Assembly (NCBI RefSeq): GCF_001049495.1
Contig: NZ_CDWI01000002.1
Coordinates: 1-64,000 of the forward strand
Direction: 5' to 3'
DNA: 64,000 bases
Source: Microbacterium sp. 3J1
Lineage (GTDB): Bacteria > Actinomycetota > Actinomycetes > Actinomycetales > Microbacteriaceae
Part shown: positions 27,369 through 37,882 of the stretch, one piece after another
How the letters are laid out: the number at the start of each line of letters is the position of its first letter
Position numbering within the stretch: the first letter of the stretch is position 1
Position numbers and translations under genes: made by a program
The notes under the pieces: generated by a model
Databases searched by the model: none
The model's input: only the letters and a program-made list of their open reading frames with translations
What the model was told of the DNA's origin: nothing

Positions 27369-29081
27369 ATGAGCACGCACGCACGTCCGCTGGCCGAATG
27401 GTTGGCCGCGGCGAGCGATGCGGAGCTGGCCGCACTCTTCGACGCGCGTCGCGTGCGTACCGATGCCGGGTGGCAGGACTTCTTCGACGCCGCGGAGGCG
27501 CTGCTCGATCCCGCCTCGATCGCGCGCATCCTGCCGACGCTGTCGATCGCCGAGGCCGTCGTGCTGTCCGATGCCGTCGAGGCCGGCAGGGCGGCGTCCG
27601 ATTCCTCCGAGCGGACGACCCTCGAGCGCCTGGCCCTGCTGCGACCGGACGGAACGCCGCCGCCTCCCGTGGCCACAGCCGTGTCCGAACGCGAGAAGCC
27701 CGTCCTCCCCGAGGCGGCGGCGCCCAGGGCATCGGACGACGCCGAGCAGGCGCATGCGGCGGAGCGCGCGTTCACCACGGTGTCGACGCTCGCGGATCTC
27801 CTGCTCCTCGCCCGCGCCAAGCCGTTCGCGCTGCTCACCGGAGGGACGGTGAGCGCCGCCGAGAAGCGCCTGCTGAACGAGGCGGGGGTCGCCGCCGAGT
27901 CGATCGACGACCTCATCGCGATCGCCGCGGACGCCGGACTCGTGCATGCCGACGAACGGAGGCTGCGCACGACGGCCCACGCCGACGAGTGGCTGCGATC
28001 CTCGGTCGCCGACCGCTGGAGCGGTCTGGTCACGGCGTTCCGTAGTTCGCTCCCTCGCGGCGTCCGCAGTGCGGACGGCGGGTGGATCCCCACGACGGCG
28101 TGGTCGCACGCGCATCCGTGGGACCCCGCCGGCGCCGCCCGCGCCGAAGCGCTGCTCGGTCGCGCCCGACTTCTCGGGCTCCTCGCCGACGGGGACAGCG
28201 AGCCGGAGTGGACGAGGCCGCTCCGTCGTGGAGACCGGGTCGACCCCGAGCCGCTGACCCGGTTGCTCCCCGCCGAGGTCGACCGCATCTTCCTTCAGAA
28301 CGACCTGAGCGCGATCTCCCCCGGCCCCCTGGCCCCCGCATTGGATGTGCGCCTGCGCACGATCGCGTCCCGTGAGTCCGCGGCGCAGGCGTCCACCTAT
28401 CGCTTCTCCCCCGAATCCATCGCCCGTGCTCTCGTCGCCGGCGAGACCGAGCAGTCGATCCTCGCCTTCCTCGACACGCTGTCGCTCACCGGCATCCCGC
28501 AGCCGCTGCGCTACCTGGTCACCCAGACGGCGCAGCGGCATGGCCTCGTGCAGGTGTCGACGGATCCCGAGACCGGCCGCACCCGTATCGAGAGCGGCGA
28601 TCCGCACCTGATCGAAGCCATGGCGGTCGACCAGACGCTGCGGCCGCTCGCCCTGACCAAGCACGTCGGCTCGATCACCACCCGGGTGGGCCGCGACACC
28701 GTCTACTGGGCGCTCATCGACGCTCGCTACCCGGCGACGCTCGTCGACGAGGACGGCATGGTGATCAGCGGTGAGCGCACACCGGTGGCCCCCGCCGACG
28801 GATCCACGACCGTCGACCATGGTCCGCTCATCGCCGCGCTCCGCTCGCACCAGGGTCCCGACGCCGACGCCGCGTGGCTCGACCGCGAGCTCGAGGCGGC
28901 GGTGCGGGCCAGAGCGGTGCTGAAGGTGACGGTCGGGATGCCCGACGGGTCTACGCGGGAACTCGTGCTCGAGGCGACAGGTCTGGGCGGAGGCCGGCTC
29001 CGCGGACGCGACCGCACGGCCGACGTCGAGCGCACCCTCCCGGTGTCGAGCATCCGCGCCGCCTCCGTGATCGCGCAGTAA
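27369..29081 (+). CDS. Helicase-associated (XPB partner) protein
   Basis: A 570-residue protein with features of the Helicase_C_3 / XPB-Ssl2-like helicase-interacting family, encoded next to bacterial XPB throughout actinobacteria. The recognisable core is EPLTRLLPAEVDRIFLQNDLSAISPGPLAPALDVRLRTIASRES through YRFSPESIARAL and ILAFLDTLSLTGIPQPLRYLV (about 300-390). It has no helicase motifs of its own. The XPB gene starts 12 bp downstream. A structural or regulatory role with XPB is inferred. Confidence 0.85.
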   Translation: MSTHARPLAEWLAAASDAELAALFDARRVRTDAGWQDFFDAAEALLDPASIARILPTLSIAEAVVLSDAVEAGRAASDSSERTTLERLALLRPDGTPPPPVATAVSEREKPVLPEAAAPRASDDAEQAHAAERAFTTVSTLADLLLLARAKPFALLTGGTVSAAEKRLLNEAGVAAESIDDLIAIAADAGLVHADERRLRTTAHADEWLRSSVADRWSGLVTAFRSSLPRGVRSADGGWIPTTAWSHAHPWDPAGAARAEALLGRARLLGLLADGDSEPEWTRPLRRGDRVDPEPLTRLLPAEVDRIFLQNDLSAISPGPLAPALDVRLRTIASRESAAQASTYRFSPESIARALVAGETEQSILAFLDTLSLTGIPQPLRYLVTQTAQRHGLVQVSTDPETGRTRIESGDPHLIEAMAVDQTLRPLALTKHVGSITTRVGRDTVYWALIDARYPATLVDEDGMVISGERTPVAPADGSTTVDHGPLIAALRSHQGPDADAAWLDRELEAAVRARAVLKVTVGMPDGSTRELVLEATGLGGGRLRGRDRTADVERTLPVSSIRAASVIAQ

Positions 29082-29092
29082 ACTGGACAGCT

Positions 29093-30733
29093 ATGTCTGA
29101 TGGCCCCCTGATCGTCCAGAGCGATCGCACCGTGCTGCTCGAAGTCGCCCACGCCGATGCCGAGAGCGCCCGCCATGAGCTCGCCATCTTCGCCGAGCTC
29201 GAGCGCGCTCCCGAGCACATCCACACGTACCGGATCACCCGGCTCGGGCTGTGGAACGCACGTGCCGCGGGCCACACGGCGGAGGACATGCTGGAGACGC
29301 TCGACCGCTGGTCGCGCTTCCCGGTGCCCCCGTCCGTGTCCGTCGACCTCCGCGAGACGGTCAACCGATACGGCCGGCTGGTCATCGAGCGCGACGACGA
29401 GGGCACGCTCATCCTCCGCTCGAACGATCCCGCCGTCCTCGCGCAGGTGGCGAACAACAAGCGCATCCAGCCGCTGCTGATCGGACACCCGTCACCCGAG
29501 ACGTTCGTCGTCGACGCCTGGGCCCGGGGGCAGATCAAGCAGGAGCTGCTGAAGATCGGCTGGCCCGCGGAGGATCTGGCGGGATACACCCCGGGGACGC
29601 CGCACGAGATCGAGCTCGCCGAGGACGGCTGGCAGATCCGGCCTTACCAGCAGGACGCCGTCGACGCGTTCTCGAAGGACGGCTCGGGCGTCGTGGTGCT
29701 GCCGTGCGGTGCCGGCAAGACGATCGTCGGCGCCGGCGCCATGGCCGCCACGAAGACCACCACGCTGATCCTCGTCACCAACACGGTGTCCGCGCGTCAG
29801 TGGCGCGACGAGCTGTTGAAGCGCACCAGCCTCACCCCCGAGGAGATCGGCGAGTACTCCGGTCAGGCCAAGGAGGTCAAACCGGTCACCATCGCGACCT
29901 ATCAGATCCTCACGGCGAAGAGGAAGGGCGCGTACGCCCACCTCGCCCTGCTGGACGCTCTCGACTGGGGCCTCATCGTGTACGACGAGGTGCACCTGCT
30001 CCCGGCGCCGGTCTTCAAGCTCACCGCCGACCTGCAGGCTCGCCGCCGCATCGGCCTCACCGCGACGCTGGTCAGAGAGGACGGCCGCGAAGGCGACGTC
30101 TTCAGCCTCATCGGTCCCAAGCGATTCGACGCCCCGTGGAAGCAGATCGAGGCCCAGGGCTTCATCTCCCCCGCCGCCTGCTACGAGGTGCGGGTGGACC
30201 TGCCCCCGACCGATCGGCTGGAGTACGCGGCGGCGACCGACGACGAGCGCTACCGGCTCGCCGCATCCGCCCCCGCCAAGATCCAGGCGGTGCGCGAGCT
30301 CATCGCGAAGCACGAGGGCGAGCGGATCCTCGTGATCGGCCAGTACCTCGACCAGCTCGACTCCCTGTCGCAGTCCTTGAACGCGCCGCAGATCACGGGC
30401 GCCACGCCCATCGACGAGCGGGAGGAGCTCTACCGGGCGTTCCGCGAGGGCGAGATCTCCCTGCTGGTCGTGTCGAAGGTCGCGAACTTCTCGATCGACC
30501 TCCCCGAGGCCTCGGTCGCGATCCAGGTGTCCGGGTCGTTCGGCTCCCGTCAGGAGGAGGCGCAGCGTCTGGGGCGTCTTCTGCGCCCCAAGCAGTCCGG
30601 CCACACCGCCAGCTTCTACACGCTCGTCGCGCGCGACACGATCGACCAGGATTACGCCCAGAACCGTCAGCGATTCCTGGCCGAACAGGGCTACAGCTAC
30701 ACGATCATGGATGCGGACGCGATCGCCGCCTGA
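29093..30733 (+). CDS. XPB-type DNA repair helicase
   Basis: A 546-residue SF2 helicase. An N-terminal XPB damage-recognition-like domain (about 1-170) precedes RecA-like lobes. Walker A is LPCGAGKT (203-210), the DEVH box is at 298-301, motif III is TAT (323-325), and the XPB-specific RED motif is at 328-330. Motif VI is QRLGRLLRPKQ. Bacterial XPB unwinds damaged DNA 3' to 5'. ATG 29093 fits the family N-terminus. Confidence 0.95.
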   Translation: MSDGPLIVQSDRTVLLEVAHADAESARHELAIFAELERAPEHIHTYRITRLGLWNARAAGHTAEDMLETLDRWSRFPVPPSVSVDLRETVNRYGRLVIERDDEGTLILRSNDPAVLAQVANNKRIQPLLIGHPSPETFVVDAWARGQIKQELLKIGWPAEDLAGYTPGTPHEIELAEDGWQIRPYQQDAVDAFSKDGSGVVVLPCGAGKTIVGAGAMAATKTTTLILVTNTVSARQWRDELLKRTSLTPEEIGEYSGQAKEVKPVTIATYQILTAKRKGAYAHLALLDALDWGLIVYDEVHLLPAPVFKLTADLQARRRIGLTATLVREDGREGDVFSLIGPKRFDAPWKQIEAQGFISPAACYEVRVDLPPTDRLEYAAATDDERYRLAASAPAKIQAVRELIAKHEGERILVIGQYLDQLDSLSQSLNAPQITGATPIDEREELYRAFREGEISLLVVSKVANFSIDLPEASVAIQVSGSFGSRQEEAQRLGRLLRPKQSGHTASFYTLVARDTIDQDYAQNRQRFLAEQGYSYTIMDADAIAA

Positions 30734-30834
30734 CCACGAACGCGTTCCGCTGCGTGCGGGGCTCCGCCGTCGGCGTCCCCGCCGCTCCGACGGATCACCA
30801 GCAATCCCATGGCCGATGTCACCATAATGGGGTC

Positions 30835-31521
30835 ATGACTGATGCGCGCATCCTGGTCGTCGACGACGAGCCCAACATCCGCGACCTGCTCTCCACAGGT
30901 CTCAGCTTCGCCGGGTTCCAGGTGAAGACGGTCGCCAACGGCGCCGCCACCATCTCGGCCGTGCTCGAGGAGGAGCCTGACCTCATCATCCTCGACGTCA
31001 TGCTGCCCGACATGAACGGGTTCAGCGTGACGAAGCGCCTGCGCGGCGCGGGCTTCACCGCCCCGATCCTCTTCCTCACCGCGAAGGACGGCACGGAGGA
31101 CAAGATCGAGGGGCTCAACGCCGGCGGCGACGACTACGTGACGAAGCCCTTCAGCCTCGACGAGATCGTCGCCCGCGCGCAGGCGATCCTCCGCCGCACC
31201 ATGCAGGCCGACGAGGAGTCCATCATCCGGGCGGGCGAGCTGTCGATGGATCAGGACACGCACGACGTGCAGGTCGGCAAGGAGTCGATCGAGCTCAGCC
31301 CCACCGAGTTCAAGCTCCTCCGCTACCTGATGCTCAACCCGAACCGGGTGCTGTCGAAGGCGCAGATCCTCGACCACGTCTGGGAGTACGACTTCAACGG
31401 CGACGCGGGCATCGTCGAGAGCTACATCTCGTACCTCCGCCGCAAGATCGACCCGCACACCGAGGAGTCCGTGATCCAGACCAAGCGCGGCTTCGGATAC
31501 ATGCTCAAGGTCGGCAAGTAG
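30835..31521 (+). CDS. OmpR-family response regulator
   Basis: A 228-residue regulator. The receiver has acidic-pocket DDE (10-12), phospho-acceptor Asp54 (LIILDVMLPD) and Lys in DDYVTKPFS. The C-terminal winged helix is LSPTEFKLLRYLMLNPNRVLSKAQILDHVW through IQTKRGFGYML. It resembles the mycobacterial TcrA/PhoP/TrcR group. The cognate kinase gene follows 56 bp downstream. The signal is unknown. Confidence 0.93.
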   Translation: MTDARILVVDDEPNIRDLLSTGLSFAGFQVKTVANGAATISAVLEEEPDLIILDVMLPDMNGFSVTKRLRGAGFTAPILFLTAKDGTEDKIEGLNAGGDDYVTKPFSLDEIVARAQAILRRTMQADEESIIRAGELSMDQDTHDVQVGKESIELSPTEFKLLRYLMLNPNRVLSKAQILDHVWEYDFNGDAGIVESYISYLRRKIDPHTEESVIQTKRGFGYMLKVGK

Positions 31522-31577
31522 TCCGGTCGACGCGCATCCGCTGACGTCCGACAGCATCCGTCATCAGGGAGGACCGC

Positions 31578-33284
31578 ATGGCGCACAAGCCCGACGCGGT
31601 CACCCGCTGGTGGCGGGGCATCAGCCTGCGCGCCAAGGTCACCGGCGTCACGGTCGCGGTGCTGGCGCTGGGGCTGCTCGCCGCCGGGCTCGGCACGGTG
31701 CCGATCCTCCGCAACGCGCTGATCGCCAACATCGACGCGCAGCTTCCGGCGCTGGTCTCGCCCGACCTCGCTGAGCGGTACTTCGACATCACGACTTCGG
31801 TCGACGGCGAGACCCAGTACACGCCCACCGAGTCCCCTCGGGACTTCTTCGTCGCGATCTATGACGGCGAGGGCGTGCTGCAGACGAAGACGGGGACCTC
31901 CGCGAACGGGTCGATGCCGCTGTTCCCGGCCTCGTTCACGCTGCTCGACGTGCAGGTGAAGGGTGACAGCGTCTTCCCGCTGGAGGGCACGAAGGGAGCG
32001 AGCTACCACGCCGCCGTGGCCAGCCAGCCCGGCGAGGGAGGCGGCTCTCTGCGCATCCAGATGGTCGCGATGCCGCTCGACTCCGTCGACCGGATCATCG
32101 GGCAGTATTTCGGCATCTACCTGACGGTCGCCTTCGTCACGATCTTCATAGCCGCCGTGCTGACGCGGGGACTCGTGACCCTCACCTTCCGGCGGCTGGG
32201 GCAGGTGGAGTCGACCGCGATGTCCATCGCCGCAGGCGACTTCAGCCAGCGCCTCACCGACCTCGAACCCACCACCGAGGTCGGCCGCCTCAATGCGGCC
32301 ATCAACACCATGCTCGATCGCGTCGACGGCTCTCTGGCGCAGCGCGACCGCACCGTGCGCCACATGCGCCGCTTCATCGGCGATGCCAGCCATGAGCTGC
32401 GCACGCCTCTCGTGAGCGTCCGCGGCTACGCCGAGCTGTACCGGATGGGCGCCATCAAGGGCGAGGAGGACACCGCGAGAGCGATGGAGCGGATCGAGAA
32501 GGAGGCCATCCGGATGGGCGTGCTCGTCGAGGACCTCCTCGCACTCGCACGCCTCGACGAGGAACGCGAGCCGGAGATCGAGGCTCTCGACCTGCGCCCG
32601 ATCGCGCGGGACGCCGCCCTGGATCTGCGCGCCGCTGCGCCCGCGCGCACGGTGACCGTCGTCGACCGCACCGTCGAGGCGCCGCTCATCGACGTGACGA
32701 CCCGCGCGAACCCGGTCGTCCCCGCACCGGCGGTCCCGGCCCCGCGAGGTCTCTCGCGCGGCACGCTCTCGAGGCTGCGTCGACGCCCTCGATCAGCGGA
32801 GAAGGTGCCGGCCATCGATTTCACCGAGGCGACGGACATCCCGGTGCGTACGCCCCCGATCGTGCTCGGCGAGGAGAACAAGGTCCGCCAGGTGGTGACG
32901 AACCTGCTCGGCAACGCCCGTCGCTTCTCGCCCGAAGAGAGCCCCATCGAGATCGTCGTGGACGCCGACCGCGTCCGCGGCACCGCGAGCATCGCGATCG
33001 TCGACCACGGCGAGGGCATTCCCCCGCAGATCCGCGAGCAGATCTTCGAGCGCTTCTGGCGGGCCGACACCTCCCGCGCTCGGGAGACGGGCGGATCGGG
33101 ACTCGGCCTCGCGATCGTCTCGTCCATCGTGAAGGCGCTCCACGGAGACGTCGCCGTCTCGGAGACGCCCGGCGGCGGAGCGACGTTCACCGTCACGCTC
33201 CCCCTCGCACCGTCCCGGGCCACGCCGGCGCATCTGCTCGAGGACACGCAGCCTCTCGAGTCGTTCGACCTCGGCGACCGCTGA
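31578..33284 (+). CDS. Sensor histidine kinase with linker insertion
   Basis: A 568-residue kinase. TM1 is at about 21-45 and TM2 at about 177-197, framing a 130-residue extracytoplasmic sensor. A HAMP (about 198-250) precedes the H-box SHELRTPLV (His272). The ATPase domain has N-box TNLLGNARRF, G1 DHGEGIP and G2 GGSGLGLAIV. Unusually, about 60 residues rich in Pro, Ala and Arg (about 368-428) separate the end of the dimerisation region from the N-box, within the early ATPase domain. It is paired with the regulator upstream. Confidence 0.92.
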   Translation: MAHKPDAVTRWWRGISLRAKVTGVTVAVLALGLLAAGLGTVPILRNALIANIDAQLPALVSPDLAERYFDITTSVDGETQYTPTESPRDFFVAIYDGEGVLQTKTGTSANGSMPLFPASFTLLDVQVKGDSVFPLEGTKGASYHAAVASQPGEGGGSLRIQMVAMPLDSVDRIIGQYFGIYLTVAFVTIFIAAVLTRGLVTLTFRRLGQVESTAMSIAAGDFSQRLTDLEPTTEVGRLNAAINTMLDRVDGSLAQRDRTVRHMRRFIGDASHELRTPLVSVRGYAELYRMGAIKGEEDTARAMERIEKEAIRMGVLVEDLLALARLDEEREPEIEALDLRPIARDAALDLRAAAPARTVTVVDRTVEAPLIDVTTRANPVVPAPAVPAPRGLSRGTLSRLRRRPRSAEKVPAIDFTEATDIPVRTPPIVLGEENKVRQVVTNLLGNARRFSPEESPIEIVVDADRVRGTASIAIVDHGEGIPPQIREQIFERFWRADTSRARETGGSGLGLAIVSSIVKALHGDVAVSETPGGGATFTVTLPLAPSRATPAHLLEDTQPLESFDLGDR

Positions 33285-33407
33285 GACCCTGCCTCCACGT
33301 CGTGTGGAGCGGCGGGTTTATGCACACCCCTCGCGATCACCCGGCAGAGACCCGACGCCCGCGACAGCTCGACTCCTATCGTCGGAATCCCATCGAAAGG
33401 AGTTCTC

Positions 33408-33695
33408 ATGTCCGTCTTCACCGTCGACACCGAAGCCGTGGGTGCCGCGCAGGCGTCGACACTGGCCACCATGGAGCGCGTGCGTGCCGAGTCGGCGACC
33501 CTCATGGCGCAGCTGTCGCAGCTGCAGTCGTCCTGGGTCGGCACCGCGTCGACAGCGTTCCAGTCGTGCGCCGAGCAGTGGCGCGGAGCACAGCTGCACG
33601 TCGAGCAGGTGCTCGAATCCATCGGCACCTCACTGGGCAGCGCTGCGACGCAGTACGCGGATGCCGATCAGTACTCGGCGAACCTCTTCCGCTGA
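33408..33695 (+). CDS. WXG100-family (EsxA-like) protein
   Basis: A 95-residue helical protein with the central turn SWVG (about 43-46) and a helix-turn-helix hairpin layout, the hallmark of type VII secreted ESAT-6-like proteins. No secretion gene, partner WXG gene or toxin is nearby. aaaggag lies 5 nt upstream of ATG. A bidirectional terminator follows. Confidence 0.88.
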   Translation: MSVFTVDTEAVGAAQASTLATMERVRAESATLMAQLSQLQSSWVGTASTAFQSCAEQWRGAQLHVEQVLESIGTSLGSAATQYADADQYSANLFR

Positions 33696-33715
33696 TCGCC
33701 GCCCGCCACAGAACG

Positions 33716-33749
33716 CAGAAACGCCCCGACCGAGGTCGGGGCGTTTCTG
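33716..33749. terminator. Bidirectional terminator hairpin
   Basis: Perfect 16-bp arms (33716-33731 with 33734-33749) between the convergent WXG100 and groEL genes, with aaa/ttt at the stem base. Confidence 0.88.
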
Positions 33750-33763
33750 TCAGTGCTGATGGA

Positions 33764-35419
<1,656 letters not shown>

Positions 35420-35446
35420 TTAGCACTCAGAGTGAGAGAGTGCTAA
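35420..35446 (-). promoter_or_regulatory. CIRCE operator (HrcA site), perfect match
   Basis: ttagcactc, nine bases, gagtgctaa: an exact match to the CIRCE consensus, 37 bp upstream of the groEL start. HrcA binds here and represses until heat shock. Confidence 0.96.
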
Positions 35447-35453
35447 CGCCATT

Positions 35454-35480
35454 CTGGCACTCGACCCCATCGAGTGCAAG
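35454..35480 (-). promoter_or_regulatory. Second, degenerate CIRCE-like operator
   Basis: ctggcactc, nine bases, gagtgcaag: both GCACTC/GAGTGC cores and the 9-bp spacer are kept, while outer bases diverge. Its centre is 34 bp from the perfect CIRCE, about three helical turns. It could also act as a weak hairpin after the upstream LytR_C gene. Confidence 0.6.
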
Positions 35481-35492
35481 CCACGGAGGGGA

Positions 35493-36071
35493 CTACGGGG
35501 CGGGGGTGTCCTCAGGATCCGCCGGCGCCTCCGCCGACCGGTCGAGACCGATCACGACGGTGAGCTGCTTCTGCTCCGTGTCGTTGAGATCGGCGTAGAA
35601 GTCGCTCTGCTCGACGGCCGCTCCGCCGATCAGTCCGGCGAGCCCGATCGCCGCGAGCTCGTCCTCGGGGGCGATGTAGTAGACCGTCGTGGTCGAGAAG
35701 TCCTGGCTCGTGCTGTCGCTCGCGAAGACCGTCTCGGCAGGCCAGCCGTTGTTGATCAGCACGTCCCGCATCTGCTCGTCGAGGCCCTCGTCGGCCGTGG
35801 CGTTGAGGATCATGACCGAGAAGGTGGTGTCGACGACTCCCGTCTCCTCCGGGATCGGGGTCGACGACGCGACGGGCTCAGGGAAGAGCGAGATGCGCCC
35901 CATGACGACGAGCGAGCCGAAGATGCCGGCGATGATCAGCACCAGGGCGGCGACGAAGGACCAGAGCAGGACGACCCATCCGTTCATCCCCGGAGCCTCG
36001 GCGCGGTGAGCGCCCACGCGTCCTGAAGAGCGGGGCACGTCGTCGAATCGGTCTCGGGTGGGCTTTGACAC
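35493..36071 (-). CDS. LytR C-terminal domain membrane protein
   Basis: A 192-residue protein. A short basic cytoplasmic N-terminus precedes one membrane segment (about 31-56). An extracytoplasmic LytR_C domain follows (FSVMILNATADEGLDEQMRDVLINNGWPAETV through YYIAPEDELAAIGLAGLIGG). The domain also occurs at the end of LytR-CpsA-Psr wall-polymer transferases, but here it stands alone. Its role is unknown, probably at the envelope. It follows the DUF3263 gene, a common actinobacterial pairing. Confidence 0.87.
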   Translation of the reverse strand: MSKPTRDRFDDVPRSSGRVGAHRAEAPGMNGWVVLLWSFVAALVLIIAGIFGSLVVMGRISLFPEPVASSTPIPEETGVVDTTFSVMILNATADEGLDEQMRDVLINNGWPAETVFASDSTSQDFSTTTVYYIAPEDELAAIGLAGLIGGAAVEQSDFYADLNDTEQKQLTVVIGLDRSAEAPADPEDTPAP

Positions 36072-36148
36072 CCCTCGATGCTAATGGCACGCGCCTGGGG
36101 ATCCGCGCCGGGCGCGCTGGCGGCCTGGAGCGAGCCCCGGCCGGGCGG

Positions 36149-36406
36149 TCAGCCGACGAAGCCGGGGGTCCGGGTGGATCGCTGCACCGCGCGCGCGTCC
36201 CTGATTCGGCGCAGCCGACGCACGAGCATCGGGTCGTACTCCAACGCCCGGTCGGAGTCGATCAGCCGTCCGAGGAGCTGGTAATACCGCGCGGCGCTCA
36301 TGCCGAGCTGGGCGCGGATGACCTCTTCCTTCGCCCCGCCGTGCCGCGGCCAGGCGGTCTCCAGAGCGAGGATCGCGCGGTCGCGCTCGGTCAGGTCTCC
36401 CAGCAT
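36149..36406 (-). CDS. DUF3263 protein
   Basis: An 85-residue protein matching DUF3263: LTERDRAILALETAWPRHGGAKEEVIRAQLGMSAARYYQLLGRLID, a helix-turn-helix-like fold with a Trp-containing first helix. Possibly a small DNA-binding protein, though this is inferred from the fold. It lies between DUF2332 and LytR_C genes on the same strand. Confidence 0.87.
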   Translation of the reverse strand: MLGDLTERDRAILALETAWPRHGGAKEEVIRAQLGMSAARYYQLLGRLIDSDRALEYDPMLVRRLRRIRDARAVQRSTRTPGFVG

Positions 36407-36415
36407 GTGACCAGA

Positions 36416-37408
36416 TTAGGTCGGCTGGTCGCCGTCTCCCGCGCGCCACTCCCACCATCGCCCGAGTGGATCTGCGGCCGCCCGTACGCGACCGTCCAGG
36501 GCCACCACGAACCCGGGCCATGCATCGGCGTCGACCGGCGGCTCCCACACGTCGAGGAGAGCAGGCGGATCTATCGTCACCCACCGGGCGGGCAGCTCCC
36601 GGATGCGCCGGATCAGCGCCTCGCGCGGCGCGCGCGGGATGTGCACGAGCACTCCGGGCGTCGTGATCACGAGGGTCGCATCTGCCGGGGCCGCGGCGGC
36701 GAGCGCGTCGATGCGGTCGAGCGCATCCCCCGCCACGAGCAGTGGAGGATCCTGGGCGACGATGTCGAGGGCTGCGGCGACCCGGTGCTCGCGCCCCTCC
36801 TCCCCCGGCCACACGAGTCCCTGCAGCCACCGGCGGTCGCGCTCGTCTCGGGCGTCGAGCGGGGCGAGGTCGATACCGGCGCGCCAGACGATCTGCGGCA
36901 TGCTCAGCGGCGGCAGCGTCCCCTCGACACGGCTCTCCAGCACCACGGGCGACACGCCGTCCGCCGGATCGAGCGAGATCCGGAGGCCGCCGTCCGCATC
37001 GGTGAAGCGGTAGGAGTACCGGTCCGGGTACAGGCACAGCCCGGCCGACGCCCCCACCTCGAGGAGGGCGAGCGGGCCTTCGATCTCCGCCAGCACGGGG
37101 AGCAGCGGAGCCAGACGCAGCGGCTCGTTCGTCTGCAGCCGTCGGGAGGTGCACTCGTCGACGACCTCGTCGGCGTGCGAGATCACGAACGATCGCCACC
37201 GTGCGTAGTCGACGAGGCCGACGCCCAGCATCCGGCTCACCGCGAAGACCAGCGGGGGCTGTCGTCGCTGCTCGGGGATGCGGGCGAGGATGCTCTGCAC
37301 CACGCCGTCGTCGGCCACGCCGGCCGCCCACTCGGCGTACAGCGCGCTGCGCCCCGGCGCCTCCTCCTCGGCGAAGCGCGCGTAGCGCTGCTGCACGGCA
37401 TCCGTCAT
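36416..37408 (-). CDS. DUF2332 protein
   Basis: A 330-residue protein of the DUF2332 family. Diagnostic parts are QRYARFAEEEAPGRSALYAEWAAGVADD, the Rossmann-like LLEVGASAGLCLYPDRYSYRF (about 110-130), VVWRAGIDL and the WWEWRAG terminus. The EVGASAGL loop resembles SAM-dependent methyltransferases, so a methyltransferase-like fold is possible; activity is unknown. ATG 37408 fits the family start; a longer upstream frame overlaps msrB and is not used. Confidence 0.85.
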   Translation of the reverse strand: MTDAVQQRYARFAEEEAPGRSALYAEWAAGVADDGVVQSILARIPEQRRQPPLVFAVSRMLGVGLVDYARWRSFVISHADEVVDECTSRRLQTNEPLRLAPLLPVLAEIEGPLALLEVGASAGLCLYPDRYSYRFTDADGGLRISLDPADGVSPVVLESRVEGTLPPLSMPQIVWRAGIDLAPLDARDERDRRWLQGLVWPGEEGREHRVAAALDIVAQDPPLLVAGDALDRIDALAAAAPADATLVITTPGVLVHIPRAPREALIRRIRELPARWVTIDPPALLDVWEPPVDADAWPGFVVALDGRVRAAADPLGRWWEWRAGDGDQPT

Positions 37409-37477
37409 GCGTCCATTCTGACGTGACCCCGGAGGTCGTCCGGCACGAGAGAATGGGAGGAGACCCCAGGAGGACCG

Positions 37478-37882
37478 ATGTCGTACAGCGTGGACAAGAC
37501 AGAAGAAGAGTGGCGAGCGGAGCTCGGTGACGAGCAGTACGCGGTGCTGCGTCAGGCGGCGACCGAGCGCGCCTGGACGGGCGAGCTGCTCGACGAGGGG
37601 CGCGCCGGGCTCTACACCTGCGGCGCGTGCGGAGCGGAGCTCTTCAAGAGCGGCACCAAGTTCGACTCCGGATGCGGGTGGCCCAGCTTCTACGAGTCGA
37701 TCCGTCCGGAGGCGGTCGAGCTCCTCGAGGACGACAGTCTGGGCATGGTGCGCACCGAGGTGCGCTGCGCCTCGTGCGGGTCGCACCTCGGACACGTCTT
37801 CCCAGACGGATTCGGCACGCCGACCGGCGACCGCTACTGCATGAACTCGATCGCCCTGAACTTCACCCCCGACGAGTCGTGA
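37478..37882 (+). CDS. msrB: Peptide-methionine (R)-S-oxide reductase
   Basis: A 134-residue MsrB that repairs the R form of methionine sulfoxide. Structural zinc CxxC pairs are CGACG and CASCG. FDSGCGWPSFYE is conserved, and the catalytic cysteine is in RYCMNSIALNF near the C-terminus. Its stop overlaps the GTG start of the nitroreductase-like gene by 4 bp. Confidence 0.95.
   Translation: MSYSVDKTEEEWRAELGDEQYAVLRQAATERAWTGELLDEGRAGLYTCGACGAELFKSGTKFDSGCGWPSFYESIRPEAVELLEDDSLGMVRTEVRCASCGSHLGHVFPDGFGTPTGDRYCMNSIALNFTPDES

Noticed and set aside
33293..33309. Hairpin ctccac-gtcgt-gtggag as a terminator after the histidine kinase
   Set aside because: Only a 6-bp stem with no T run; too weak to call.
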